Source of the DNA: Apostichopus japonicus
Taxonomy: Eukaryota; Echinodermata; Holothuroidea; Aspidochirotida; Stichopodidae
Assembly (NCBI RefSeq): GCF_037975245.1
Contig: NC_092563.1
Coordinates: 7,933,501-7,997,500, forward strand
DNA length: 64,000 nt
Direction: 5' to 3'
The notes under the pieces were generated by a model. It made no database searches. It was not told where the DNA came from and saw only the letters and a list, made by a program, of their open reading frames with translations. The position numbers were made by a program, and so were the translations under genes. Of this stretch, positions 34,472-46,994 are shown in pieces. How positions within the stretch are numbered: the stretch's first letter is position 1; each line of letters begins with the position of its first letter.

Positions 34472-37400
34472 TCAGCCTTTTACCTCAGCAATATCAGCCT
34501 TCCTCTTCTTCTTACTACTTTGTGGAGGAGTTAGTACTGTTGCCATGGGAACTGGACTATATCGGCAAGATGAATTCTCTAATTTAACTTTGTCTTGTGC
34601 TTTTGCCTGAAGGATAATGAAAAAGGAAACATTTTAAGTTAAAATGATTTACAAGAATTCTTTGCAATGAGCAGCTCATGTTTTCTATAAGTTAAACAAT
34701 TTAATGTAAAAAATTTAAATCCTTGTTGTCCTTATAAAATGAAAACAGGTGATGAATGAGGAAAAACAAAATAAATCCAGATCTCCTCCAAACGAGTTAA
34801 AGAAACTGTGCATTAACTCAGTGTTTGCTTAAAATGAGGTTTTGCAAGGCTGCATTAATTTTAATTTTTCTAGTGTTTGTAACATGGCAATGGAATTCTA
34901 GCAATCTTGATATGTCATGTCACAAATTTAGGTGTACACATCCACACTCCACTTCTGACTGAAATGAAAGCCTTTCCATCCTCATACTCACTCAGTTCCA
35001 TAAAAGCCAAAAAAGCCAGTATCATAAAAGCCAAATGGCTTCAGAATATTGTCCAGGATACGAGACACGTTCTTTCATTTACATGTAATATGAAAGTATG
35101 TCTCTAAAGGCCCATGCACACCCACCCACACACCACCAATGTTTACAGAATACTTTTGTCAAGGGTACAAGTGGCTATACATTTTCCTCTTATCTTTCGC
35201 GAATATAAAATAGATCGATTCATTTATATCTTTCAATTTTTATTAAACGGTAATTTCACTTAAAGAATGTCCACTCGAGTACGTGAAACTTATTTCTAGG
35301 AAATATAATTTTTTCAGCCACTGAAGGAGAGGAAAGGGAGACAATACCTTCTATTAACATTCATTAACATCTAAATTAATATTGTTTAAGTTGTATAGGA
35401 ACATATATACATGATGTTGTTTCTTGAAGGTTTATATATTAAATCATATAAGGACATCAAAGTCATCAAATGACAGGTTTATCAAAAGGCAGGAAGCAAA
35501 TTCTGATAATTTATTTTAGGCCCTTTTAGAGATTATATTAATCCGAGAGAGAATCATATTGGGACATCTTGCTGATATACTTACCAACAACTCAAGGTTT
35601 TCTGAATGTGTTTGGATGTTGTGACTGTCATCGACCACCACATTTCGAAACTTCTTCAGCACAACTTGTTTCTCTTGTTCCTTGATGGTCAGGGCAAATG
35701 GCTCCATCCACAGGATACAGGGAGCAATGTCTTCATAAGTGAGCCCTTTGCAACATACGACAAAATGATGTGAAAGTTAAGCAACGCCTTGAGGAATCCA
35801 ACATATGAAAAGGCGATTAGTGGAGGGAGTTAGGAAAACACAAGGGTGTGGCACTGTGTGCTGTACTTGTGCCACTACATAGGTCATGAATATTATGTGT
35901 CTCACACATCACATTGTGACAGAGCCTATCGATTACTTGGAACAATTTTCTAGAAAATTTATGTAGGCATGGCCTAAATTTGCTTTGCCAATGGCAGATT
36001 TATGTGTGCATAGAAAATGTTGCACAAGTATTCTGTTGAAAATTGCCTTCATGTATTTGTGTAACATTAATTAGCAATCATTTCTACCGACGGGAGTTAG
36101 AAGATATACAGTATTTGAATGAACGTTGCATTGGTTAACTTGAATAAACAACATGATAAGGTGAAATCCTTAAATTCAAAATGGCAATGTGTTACCTTTA
36201 AAGAGTAGAAACCACCCCCCCCTCCCCACCACACAACACAAAAAAAAAGGAAAAAAAATACAGTGCAAGAACTAAATATCATATCTTTAAGGACATCCAC
36301 TTTCAAATGTTCCTTGGAAACTCTTTCAAGCTAACTACTTTAAACAAAGGCTTATACCCTGAATTGCTTTTCAAGGTTATACATTTGATCGAAAGGGAAA
36401 GAGACCTCCCCTAAATGCAATCCACAAACAACTACAAGATGAAATGAATAAGATATGAAGGGTCCTCACCTGTCACACAGAGAGCCCCGTCATCTGAAGA
36501 CATATGATAGAGAGCCGTGGCTGCCAAGATACTGTAAGGGAAGTGCCAAGATCCTACGTCTAATATACATAAATCTAAGAGCTGTAAGAGAACAAGGAGT
36601 GTTGACAAAGTTAGTAATCTTATGATTGCATTGAAACATATCGAAGTCCAAATGAACCATGACAGAAAGAAGATAATATCCAACAACAACCAAGCTGCGA
36701 TCATCTCATACCATTCAGTTTCATTGACCACAGGGTTACCGTCTGAAACCAGAATGCAAAATTGCATTGTGGTTTCGATGATGTAACACAAGCAGTTTTC
36801 TCCATGAATAATCAAAACTAATCAGAATGCAAAAATGCATTGTGGTTTCGATAATGTAACCCGAACAGCTTTCTTAATGAATAATCGAAACTATAAGGAG
36901 AACAAGTTGTCACAGCCTGAGCAAGGGGTCTTAGTTGAGGGGTTGCTCCACTTGTTTATGGGGAAAAGAATGATTTTGAAGAATATCTACAATAAAATGG
37001 TACTGAATCTAGAGACAAATTCTACCAATGCTACTGTTGACATATTTGCCTTCATGTGCTTCCTGTGAATCCAGCTTAGCTAAATTCCCAAACCACCACA
37101 TAGCAAGTTTTTCCATTGTAATCTTTATACATTTTTCAGAACTACCTGAGATTGTAAATGCATAGGCATCTGTTTAGAACCCTTCTTCACAACTTTCAAA
37201 ACCATGACAAACATGAACTGCTTTGAATGGTTAGAACATGCTAACCTTTTGCATGACATCAGAGATGCTTACCTGTGTAATTTGAATAAATGTTGTGGGT
37301 GAATATTTTGGGAATAGAAAATTGGCCTCTCCTTCAATAATTTCATCTGTATGTGCTAGCTGCATGTAGACATTCAGCCAATTGTTGACTGTAACAGGTG

Positions 37401-40400
37401 AGAGATTCCATTTGAGAGCCTGGAAGACAAAAGCAAAAAACATTACTGAACAAGCACACATTTTTACTGGAAATTTGATTTCCTTCATGGACATACAAAC
37501 ATAAAAACATCGGAGTCACTTTTGATAGTTCATACTCATTCAAGCAACATATTTCTAGTACTTGTCAATCAACTTCTTGCACAAGTCAATCAACTTCTTC
37601 CTCCGCAAAATGGCACACATTCGGAAATATCTAACTGAAAAGTCATAAAAGACCGTCATTCATGCTATAATGTCTGCCAAACTGGATTATGCGAACTAGC
37701 TTCTATATGGTTTACCAGATAAACAGCTTCAATTGCTCCAGCCAACACAAAATACAGCAGACAGAATCATCACATGCTCAAAGAAGTTCGACCACATCAC
37801 TCATATTCTTTGGCAACTGCACTGGTTACCTGTTTCCTACATATAAAGCCCTGCATGGATTAGCACCAGGATACATGAGTAGCATGATCAGTCGGAAGAC
37901 CACCACCCGCTCTCTCCGATCCTCAAATCAGCTACTGCTCCATGTTCCCTAAGTGGAAGCTCGCTCAAGTCATTTGGTCAAAGATCGTTTTCTAATGCCG
38001 CTCCTACTCTTTGGAACTCACTTCCACTGCACATCAAGTCGGCACCCAACGAAAATTTTCAAAAACAGACTCAAAACTTATGTTTTTTTGACTGCCTACC
38101 CTGAGCACTATCGCCACTGAGCATTGGTTTTCCTCTGGATATTGGCACTATATAAATTTGCATTTATTATTATTTTTAATATCACAATTCATTTGAATTC
38201 TTTACCCAAAGGCTATTAACAAGTACATAGTAAGTGTATGGACAATATTGGTCCAATTGTTTGGAAAAGCTGTTCTGTTGCTCAGTGATGAAGGAGTAAA
38301 ATACTTCATCAAAAACCCTCTATATATTATTTTATCAATTTTAACTTGCATTTATAAGAGCTGCAATAACTTTAAACTTTGTTTCTCTAGTTTAATGACG
38401 AATTGAACGTTTTTTAATAGCATTTCTTATTTCACATATTCATAGATGACACTAGCATTAACTGCTCCATATCAAACTAGTATCAAGGAAGCTCCCTAAC
38501 AACCACAACAAACATTCCCCCACAATGCAATTTACCTGCAACATAATAATTTCTTGATCCAGGATATTTCGTTCTGAGCATGCTCCATCAGTGACGTACG
38601 CAAAGTCACCTAGTTTAGGAGGATAGATCTCCTGTGAATGCAAAAAAGAAGATAAAACTCATCTATACATCACTGATTAGTCTTATTAAGTCTTATTAAG
38701 TGCTCTAGAGACTTGTCCAGTTAAGGTAGCGTACCGAAACCTAGTTTAAATATTCAAGGAGTTATAGAATAATAGAACAAGTTACATTGTTTATGAAGAC
38801 TTTTAAATGTAATCATTTCATTCTTTTGATCGCTTCAAATGCAAAACTAAAAACGTGTTGAATGACAGTGCACCTTACAGGTAACCTCTAGTCATTGACC
38901 ATCCCGTGCATCAGTAATGTAAATCGGATTCACACACACTGACGCCAGGAATGCTGAAATGATGCAGGCTTGACAGAAGACCATGTGACATTTCAATTCT
39001 CTGGTCAAAAGTTTCAACAGCCAACAGGTTTCATAAAGCTCTGGCTAATGCTACCATGGCAACACCTTTATCCACAACATTGTAGCACTATACTACTAAA
39101 CCACCAGATTGTCGGCTGTAACTAAAATATTAACACAGTTGACCAATCAGAAAGGTTTATTAAAGAAATTAATATTACAACACTAAATGATCAAAACTCA
39201 TGAAATGTTACCTCCAGTTTGGATGCAATAAAAAGAGACGTAATTCCAATAAGTTGTAACGTCATCTTAGGGATGTCTTTGGATGCAGCTAAGAACCTAT
39301 CAACATAATCTTGAGCTAGGAAGAATGTCTCTCTGTGAAGGTGATAAACTTCACAAACCTGCCAAAAAAAAACATTTAGTACATCTTATTGCTTTTTGAG
39401 TAAAGTCTGATAAATTTATAGTTGTGTTTGATATAAATAAAAATTCCCAGAAAATTTCAAGTTTCATTTCAAATTAATCAAATACACCAAAGAATTAAAA
39501 CTTTAAAATAGGTAACGAAAGTATGTAAATGTTTCTTATAACGTTTTGCAAAACTCAACAAAAAAGTTATAACCTTACTTCAATTAACCAATCTAATAAG
39601 ATGGACCTCATCTTGGCATCAATGAGCGGATGTCTCTCTAGGCAACTTCTGTCTCTCACGTAATGTATTTCCCTTTTTAACATATTTCTCCACAGTTCGT
39701 CGGAATCTGCCCAATTTAGGTCAGGTAAAGGAGAAGTTCTGTCTTTGATAGGGCAGGGAAAAATATTTTTAAATCTAAACGATGAGAACGAGTCGATGGG
39801 TTTATCGATTGGACTCGATGGTCCGTTCTCTGGTGTCGGTATAAGTGCACTTCTGTTAAATCCTACTGTTTCAGATACTGGTATCCAACGATTCTGTCAA
39901 AAGATAAAACAAATTTTCAGTTAGAAGCGAAATCAAGTATTAATTTCCTCAGTCCTAAATCTCAACTTGACTGTTATGATCTAGTCGGTTGTTGACAAGA
40001 TCCCTTACATCACTCCCCTCCCTCCATCACACACACACACACCATGAATGACTGACTTCTGTGTATTATGACGGGTGCTGGGTTATGTCACAACCATCAC
40101 AATCTTGCTGTTATCGGTTACAGTTGTACTTGAAACTGGGCAAGTATACTTGTCAACCAACTCACACTGTACACTGCCAGTTGGAAATAAACAACAAATG
40201 CTGATTTTGTTTTGGAGTGAAGCTGATGCGACTTCAACTGGCTAAGCATAATGACCAATTGTAGTTGTAAGCACATGCATACTGCCTGACCATGAATATG
40301 CATGTTATGACTGTCAAGTTAAGGTCGGGTCCCAAACAGTGAAGGAGAAGACGGATGTCATCAGAGGACACTCAGGGTATTTGATAAACCAGAAGAAACC

Positions 40401-42882
40401 TGCTATGCTACAAGCAGGGCCACCGTCTACTTGAATGTAAATACTAAACAGAGCTGTGGTGAATTAGTTACCTTCACATTATTTAAGGAATATTAAACGT
40501 CCTGGACTGTCACAATCTGTTCAGCGTTATGCAAGTATTATCAAAGATGACACAAATGCCGACAATGTATCAAAGGTAACTTGGGGGAAGAAAAAGCATT
40601 TGTCTGAGAGACCTGTGGCAAATTAATGGCTAGTCTCGCAAGCTAAGTGCCACGTATAGTCAACGTAGGCTACATGTTGCTGTGGAAAATTGACACTAAG
40701 TACCTCTTTTCTGTGCATATGATATCTAAAAGATTGTGAATAGAATGTCCTTACTTACTGTCATGTGGCAACAACATAAGTCTTTTTTTTTCACCTTTTA
40801 TGTTGCATCCATATACAACGGTTTGGTGAAATGTCGTTAAGTTGGTTGTATATTTAGTTAAAACATACAGTAGCATGCATGTGACGAACATTTGTAATGC
40901 AAATTCAATGGGTAACTCGCCATTCCTAATTCCTGAACAAGTGTCTTTTTGTTAAGAGCTAGTTAAGGTGGTTAAGGTACAGGCACTTCAGGCAAAACCT
41001 CGAGAGATAACATGGGAACTCATACCTCTTTGTAACCTTAAATGCTGTATTCCTGTGTAAACTGTTTTTAATACATTGCAGAAGATGATAGTGACTTACA
41101 TTTTATACATATATGCATCACCGAGGATGATAATGTAGGCATCGCCAAGGGTGCACTACATTTGTTTTGCGACGTACTGAGTGTCGGGCAATATTTTTAT
41201 TTAAATTTGTAGTCCTGACCGTCAAGGAACCAAGTCCACCTTTGAGACTGGTAAGTACTATCTGTCTAGTGAGAGGGGGGGGGACCAATATACTCTAAAA
41301 TTGATTCCCCCTCCCCTCTAAAATTGTACAAATTAAAGGGATATTTCAATTATTCTACTAGAAGGCTATGACCCCATGTTTTTTTGCCTTTTTCAAGGTT
41401 TTCCGGTATGACAGCTTATGAGGTCTTTCTCCACTTTTTCGATTTCAGGGGTGCGAGGTGTCTCAGCCATAGAATGACGATGACAGCTTGAGGGCACACC
41501 TACTTCCCCTTCTGCGGCAGGTTTCCGTTTCACCCAATCGTCCCGTCCATTCAGTCGAATACCACCTAGCGTTACTATCCAAAGCAGGCGAACACTTTAT
41601 GACCAAGTCAAATAGTCATTGAGAACAGAAGGTTTTCCTATATCAAATATATATCAATAAGTCATCAAGTCGTTGTGTTAAGGAGTATTCACAGCTGACC
41701 TGTGTGCCATGTGCATGTCATCCTTGCAGGATTTTCTTCAGAGGCTGAATGACAAGTGGAATCACAAAGCTTTTACATTGTGACATTTACTACTAACATC
41801 TTAAAACATACATATCTGTGTATCATTACTTGCAATGGATTTCACACCCCTTCCCCCTCCCCCAACTCCACTCATTTATCAGCAAATCCTAATATTGGCA
41901 TAATTTCAAGCTGTTTACCTGTATTTCAAATTGAAACATTTCTTTAGACATCTCTTGACAGTCCTGCAAAATAAATAAATAAGGGAGAAATGTTTCTGTT
42001 GTATTCATACACTTTGGCTTGATTCTTGAAAAGATTTGTCAACATGACACAATCAAGTTTATACTTTTGTTTCCTGGCTGTAGGATCCTACATTCATTAA
42101 ATCGATGAAAGCTGTATACACTTAAAGAAATAACAACTCACACAAAAAACTGTGTTCATATCTATATAGGTATTACTCCAATTTCATTTGTTCAAATAAT
42201 GTACAGTAAGCACCTGTAGAAGGGGAAAACAGATCAAGCTATATGTTTAGGTTAACAACATTTATTCTTAAATCATAAACCTGAATTGCCAAGTTATACC
42301 CTTTGATGTTGCTATGCAGAACGTATCTAGGCCATGTATGCAACTCCCTACCTCCTTCTCTGCCAATAGTTCAGTTAATACATGTACCATTAACAACTGC
42401 AGCTTTGCTTATACACTTTATGCTCGAAAGACCCTGATCCACTTTTTGAGTGTACAGAAAATTCAGAATCACAAGAGAGGAGCATGTCTCCTCACTTCCT
42501 AGTAATTAAATAAGAAATATTGCAGGCTAGCAACAAAGCAAGACTGCAACAGGGTTCTTTCCTCATCAGAAGAAACGCTGAAAAGAAATAGCACTCTAGA
42601 TATATGGAAAGTATAAAGAAATACGTCACAAGGACACAAAACTAGGTCATTGAAATGAATGTTGCTGAGCTGTTTAACGTTAAGGCTGCCGAAGAAAGAG
42701 TAAAGTCCATGCTTAAACCTGTCAGTGGGCAGTGAGGTAAGTTCAGGACAACAAGAAGGTATCTTGAATTCATGAGTAAGAAAATAATATCTTACCTCGG
42801 GACTTAATTTTCTCTTTCTGTTCAGAATCCTGACCTTTCGTGCGTGTTTCTGTGCGACAAACAGCTGGTCTTGCCTCTGCAT
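34472..42882 (-). CDS. CCNE: G1/S-specific cyclin E
   Basis: Nine coding exons on the minus strand: 42882-42796, 41963-41919, 39893-39579, 39358-39212, 38631-38536, 37419-37273, 36581-36470, 35745-35585 and 34606-34472 (414 residues; human CCNE1 has 410). All phases agree. A basic N-terminus (RKRKLSPE, residues 22-29) is followed by ALIPTPEN at 60-67, like the human N-terminal phosphodegron. The cyclin box runs from about 130: [57 protein letters not shown]. The C-terminal cyclin fold includes LDLCILDV and [13 protein letters not shown]. Near the end, VLTPPQS (T396, S400) matches the Fbw7 phosphodegron. Cyclin E activates CDK2 at S-phase entry. A possible extra upstream exon is listed separately. 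Introns carry a LINE fragment, a ribozyme relic and tandem repeats. Confidence 0.96.
36749..36893. repeat. Tandem duplication of ~72 bp in a cyclin E intron
   Basis: Two adjacent copies of CAGAATGCAAAATTGCATTG, then TGGTTTCGATGATGTAAC, with a handful of differences. It lies in the intron between exons 37419-37273 and 36581-36470. Confidence 0.8.
37495..38175 (+). mobile_element. CR1/L2-like LINE 3' fragment in a cyclin E intron
   Basis: Three-frame reading gives decayed but clear reverse transcriptase C-terminal text: [15 protein letters not shown], [17 protein letters not shown], [40 protein letters not shown]. The 3' end is CACTATATAAATTTGCATTT and an ATT-rich tail at 38163-38175. Frameshifts and stops are frequent. 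It is antisense to cyclin E, starting about 70 bp upstream of the 37419-37273 exon's acceptor. Confidence 0.85.
41715..41756 (-). ncRNA. Degenerate hammerhead-ribozyme-like relic
   Basis: On the minus strand the sequence TTGTCATTCAGCCTCTGAAG, then AAAATCCTGCAAGGATGACA, matches the strand-I, CTGAAGA and stem II portion of the ribozyme at 52003-52041. The GAAAC and GTC parts are lost. It is a fragment of the same repeat family within the cyclin E intron 41919-39893. Confidence 0.5.
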
Positions 42883-42950
42883 CTGTAATCTACCACTGTG
42901 GATGAAATATTATGTCAAAAGAATGATTTCTCAGCATACACTAATAACGA

Positions 42951-43310
42951 GTCTGAACGAACAGTTGTTCCACACATGCCTTAGTCTTTTTGTGACCCTT
43001 TGCCAATCCATGAACTGAAAACAGACTGTAAATTAAAATTTGAAGGCAATTCTGAAGATTTTCAACAAATGAGCCTGAACGAACAGTTGGTAAACACATG
43101 CCTTAGTCCTTTTGTGACCCTTTCCCAATCCACGAACTGAAAGCAGGCTGTAAATTAAAATTTGAAGGCAATTCTGAAGATTTTCAACAAATGAGCCTGA
43201 ACGAACAGTTGGTCAACACATGCCTTAGTCCTTTTTGTGACCCTTTCCCAATCCAAGAACTGAAAGCAGGCTGTAAATTAAAATTTAAAGGCAATTCTGA
43301 AGATTTTCAA
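42951..43310. repeat. Three tandem copies of a ~122-bp unit near the cyclin E 5' end
   Basis: Units begin GAGTCTGAACGAACAGTTG or GAGCCTGAACGAACAGTTGG at about 42950, 43072 and 43193. Each contains ACACATGCCTTAGTC, TGTGACCCTTTCCCAATCC and AATTCTGAAGATTTTCAA. The second and third are closest. Confidence 0.88.
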
Positions 43311-43493
43311 ATTATCTCGGCACATTAGGGTAACTGGACAGAAAGGATCCCACTGCTACAATTATTGTACATTCAGTTAAAAAAAAAAAAAATGTGAAGA
43401 AACTGTATTTAAGCATAACAGTCCTACTAAGGAATGGATCAATAGCACTAATGGTATAAGATGAATGTAAAGAGTCAATATAGCATACTGTAC

Positions 43494-43565
43494 CTCCGCC
43501 TTGGCATATTCTTTGTCTTTCTCAGTACATACTTGTCCAGAACAAAAGAAAAGTGAAATTGAAAT
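43494..43565 (-). other. Candidate upstream exon of cyclin E
   Basis: On the minus strand, 72 bp between a good acceptor (TTTTTTGCAG) and a donor (GAG|GTACAG). It is open in phase 0 (ending KDKEYAKAE). If spliced to an acceptor just before the ATG at 42882 it would extend the N-terminus; with the better acceptor at 42894-42895 it would be 5' UTR. No similarity recognised. Confidence 0.3.
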
Positions 43566-45149
43566 CTGCAAAAAAGGGAAAGAAAATTTCTCAAACTTCT
43601 GTTGCTCATTATTTGACCTTTCTCAAAATTACGCAGAAGTAACTGCTTGATCGATAGAACTCATCTTCTGCATGAAATAGTTCAATTTATCAACAACTGG
43701 TCAGATCAATTCAACAGACAGGTCTACCATGAGAGGTTGCATGAGACACAATCATCAAAAGGTATCAATCAGACTACATCTGATACCTTTTTGGACGACT
43801 TTCCAAAAAGAAAAGCAGTTGCCAAGAGCATTTCCTCAGGGCCATTTACAAGTTCAAAGTTCAACCTTGAACCAGCGGTAAAGTGATTTTGTTTCGTATG
43901 AAACATTGTGGGGCATCACACAAGGTAATGTTGTAGGCGTCAATCTTTTGATAAATCTTGGTATAACACTGGAACCAATTTGAGGACTTTTTAGTTTGTG
44001 ATATGACTACTCAAATCACATGGAAAATAGTGAAAGATGACTTAAATCAGAAAATGGAAAACTTGACAGGTTTTTACAAAGGTCCAGTGACTTACACATA
44101 CTTGGTGACTTCAATAACACTTGAAGTCCAACAGGCATTTTAAGTAATTGATATGTCATGTATGGTGCAATCCTCCTAATAATAAAATTTGCCGACTGAA
44201 ACTGTGCGGCACCGAAAAATCTCTTTGGAGCATTGGACAGCAAAAAAACAGTTGCACTTTGCATAACTTTAATACATACAGAATAGATACAGCTGCATGC
44301 CAGAGAATCAACTCTGTGTTTATAATCATGCCCATAAATGTAATAAATGGTCAAACCCTGCCTATGAAACACTCATACCTCTTTAGAAGCTACTCTAGGC
44401 TTAGTAGTAAGGTACCAACACCATGGGCCTGCTAATAGTGAATAGGCTAGACCTTAAATAAATTAAGCATTGGGGCCTCAGGTATTTGCCTTCAGGCGAA
44501 GTAACATTAACAAGCAAAAACTTTTACTTAAATAAACGCTACTGTAAATAAATCACTGAAGGCTTTAACATTCTTAATAGTATTCTAGGCCTACGTAGGA
44601 TTGCTTGGATAATGCATATGGTATTTCATTAAGGTTATTCTAAAATTGTTGATTGCATAGTTTCGCGGCCAATCTGTATCGATGGCGGGAGTTGATCTGC
44701 ATTGACTTAGTACAGTAGGCCCATTCTCAGCTCTGCTGAACAAAGGATACAGCCAACAAGCCTAGGTAGCACACACGACATACAATTTACACAAATACCT
44801 AACTCGTAATTTTAAAATTATGGATTCAGCATGCAAACTCCCAAATATATATTAATATGTCCAACATCTTAATTTTAAACTGTAAAAAGAACTTGATGCA
44901 CCATCTCTATCTGTCCAGTTCGGGAACTGGTTTTCATGACGTAACGTTAGTCTTACTCTTGCCTGGATTGTCGCAAATAGAATATCCTCCAATTATCCAC
45001 TTCCAGTTATACTCACCCAAATACAAAATTTGCCTTCAAATTCAAGTAAAAAATTGCATGCAAAACTTACAGAAAATGAACAAGACGACAAAAAATATAA
45101 TTGAGAACAGAAATCCCACCTAAAAATATGTCCAGCAGGTCTGCACACT

Positions 45150-45850
45150 GTAAGGTAATAAATGCGACTAGTTTGTATGATGAGCAAACGTACAACTAAT
45201 GCAGCTGTGGGCCGGGCGCGCGAAGCTGTGATTTTGCATACTACAAGTTTGGGGGCGCAAACTTGCCGCGGATTTTTTACCGGGCTTTACAAAAAGAAAA
45301 CGAAAACTTTATATTTTCACCTACGCTTCGCAATGTTTTTTCCCAAAATGATAGTCGAATGCTTATTGCATGCGTCGAATGTCATTAGCATTTCAGAAAA
45401 ATATTTATTAATGAAATTTGAGACAGGTTTCGAAGACCATTTTCAGACGAGCTGTGGAAAAGTCCGTATCCAGTACTGGAATATCGATTGGTGAAACTTT
45501 TCTCGAAATCTGCCGCAAAAACTCTAAAGAAACTTTCTGAATGAAGAATTTCAAAGTACATATACGTCATTATCATATTAAAAACATTCTTAAGTTTTTT
45601 TAAAACGAGTTTTTCTGTCGATTTCGCGTAGCTACTTTGTTAGCAACAGATTGAGCGTCCGTATCTAGAGAGCTGTGATTGGCTCAAATCAGTGACGTTG
45701 CAAAGAGCATATGTAAATTTCCACGTGAGTTTCTCCAGATGTAAACATTGCTAAGCTGGGAAAACATTTGAGATCGTTACACACAGCCTAGGTTGCTGTC
45801 ATTTACAAAGTAGTACTTTGATAAGCTATTTCGAGTTTGTACCTTTGGTA
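45150..45850. promoter_or_regulatory. Candidate divergent promoter zone between cyclin E (-) and the BtpA-family gene (+)
   Basis: 45205-45275 is a GC-rich island in AT-rich sequence (CCGGGCGCGCGAAGC, GGGGGCGCAAACTTGCCGCGG); CTTCGCGCGC on the minus strand is one base from an E2F-type site. At 45676-45700 there is an inverted CCAAT box (GATTGG) near TGACGTTGC, and CACGTG at 45722-45727. A strong plus-strand donor TTTG|GTAAGG at about 45848 could end a non-coding first exon of the BtpA-family gene. Confidence 0.4.
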
Positions 45851-46994
45851 AGGATTTTTTTCTGCCTTTTTTAAAGCATTCACACTGATGTATTTGTTTG
45901 ACTCGCAATTAATCTTATTATCTCACCTGCGAATCAGCTCCAACTAGTCAACAGTGTTGGTGTTGCAGCATTAGCCGGACACCTTCAACGTTAGTCAGTG
46001 CCCATGTGTGACTGCACGTCTTACGTGTTTGGCCTAGCCTACCATAACCAATTCCAACAGCAGTGATGTTGGGACATAAATTAGCAAAAAAAGTTAATAA
46101 TATCCTTGATCTCATTCGGAAGGTTTATCTTGGTTGTCTTGAAGTTGATGCAATTTGTCCACTTCAACTTCAGTACTTGTCGTTGTAAAAGAATTTAGCC
46201 TGATACTTGACAGGCAGCTGTCCCAACCAGCCTAATGTTAGGCTTTAAGTTTAACATACATGGTAGGCTTGTACACTATATTACTAAACAGCTGTACACA
46301 TTGACTGCTCATATCACAACTTTGCAACATAACAAGCTAAATTGACTGTGCCATACAACTTGCACCCCTCAGTAGGCCTACTATAATAATTTGTGACTTT
46401 GCTATATATTCCCTTCGATGAGGAATGATATAAAGTGTTGATTTTATATCTACGATCATTCGGTTTAAACTTTTAAGAAAGTAGACTTGTCAATAATAGT
46501 TATAATACATAATAGAGAGGAACGAGGGTTGCTAGACTTGCCAAGGGAAAGCATATAAAACATACAACGCAGAGCGAACTCATTTACAATTTAATGAAAG
46601 ATCACCATTCCAACTAGTCAAGTCATATGAACACTTCTCAATCTGATAGCATTCATGTTATATAGCAATCAATCAGCTTTCAGTGTGCAAGTTTCTTAAA
46701 ACAACGTGACTGTTGCTGGTATAAATCGGTTGATGCTTTCAGATGAAAAAGTGACATTGAAATGTTTCTAATCATGATCTGTGTGTTTATCCCAATATAG
46801 TATATATAGCATAAGGCCTATCTGGGATGGAATCTCTGCAAAGCACTTTGTGATAATTAAGTATGTAGTTTGCTAAACATAAATTGGCAGAATGCTTGCT
46901 GTGCAGATGCCATCATGAAATTAGAACTTTTATCATGCATATTTTCTGCTTTCAGAGAAGAAGATTCTTGAACATTTTAGAGGTCCCATCTGAA

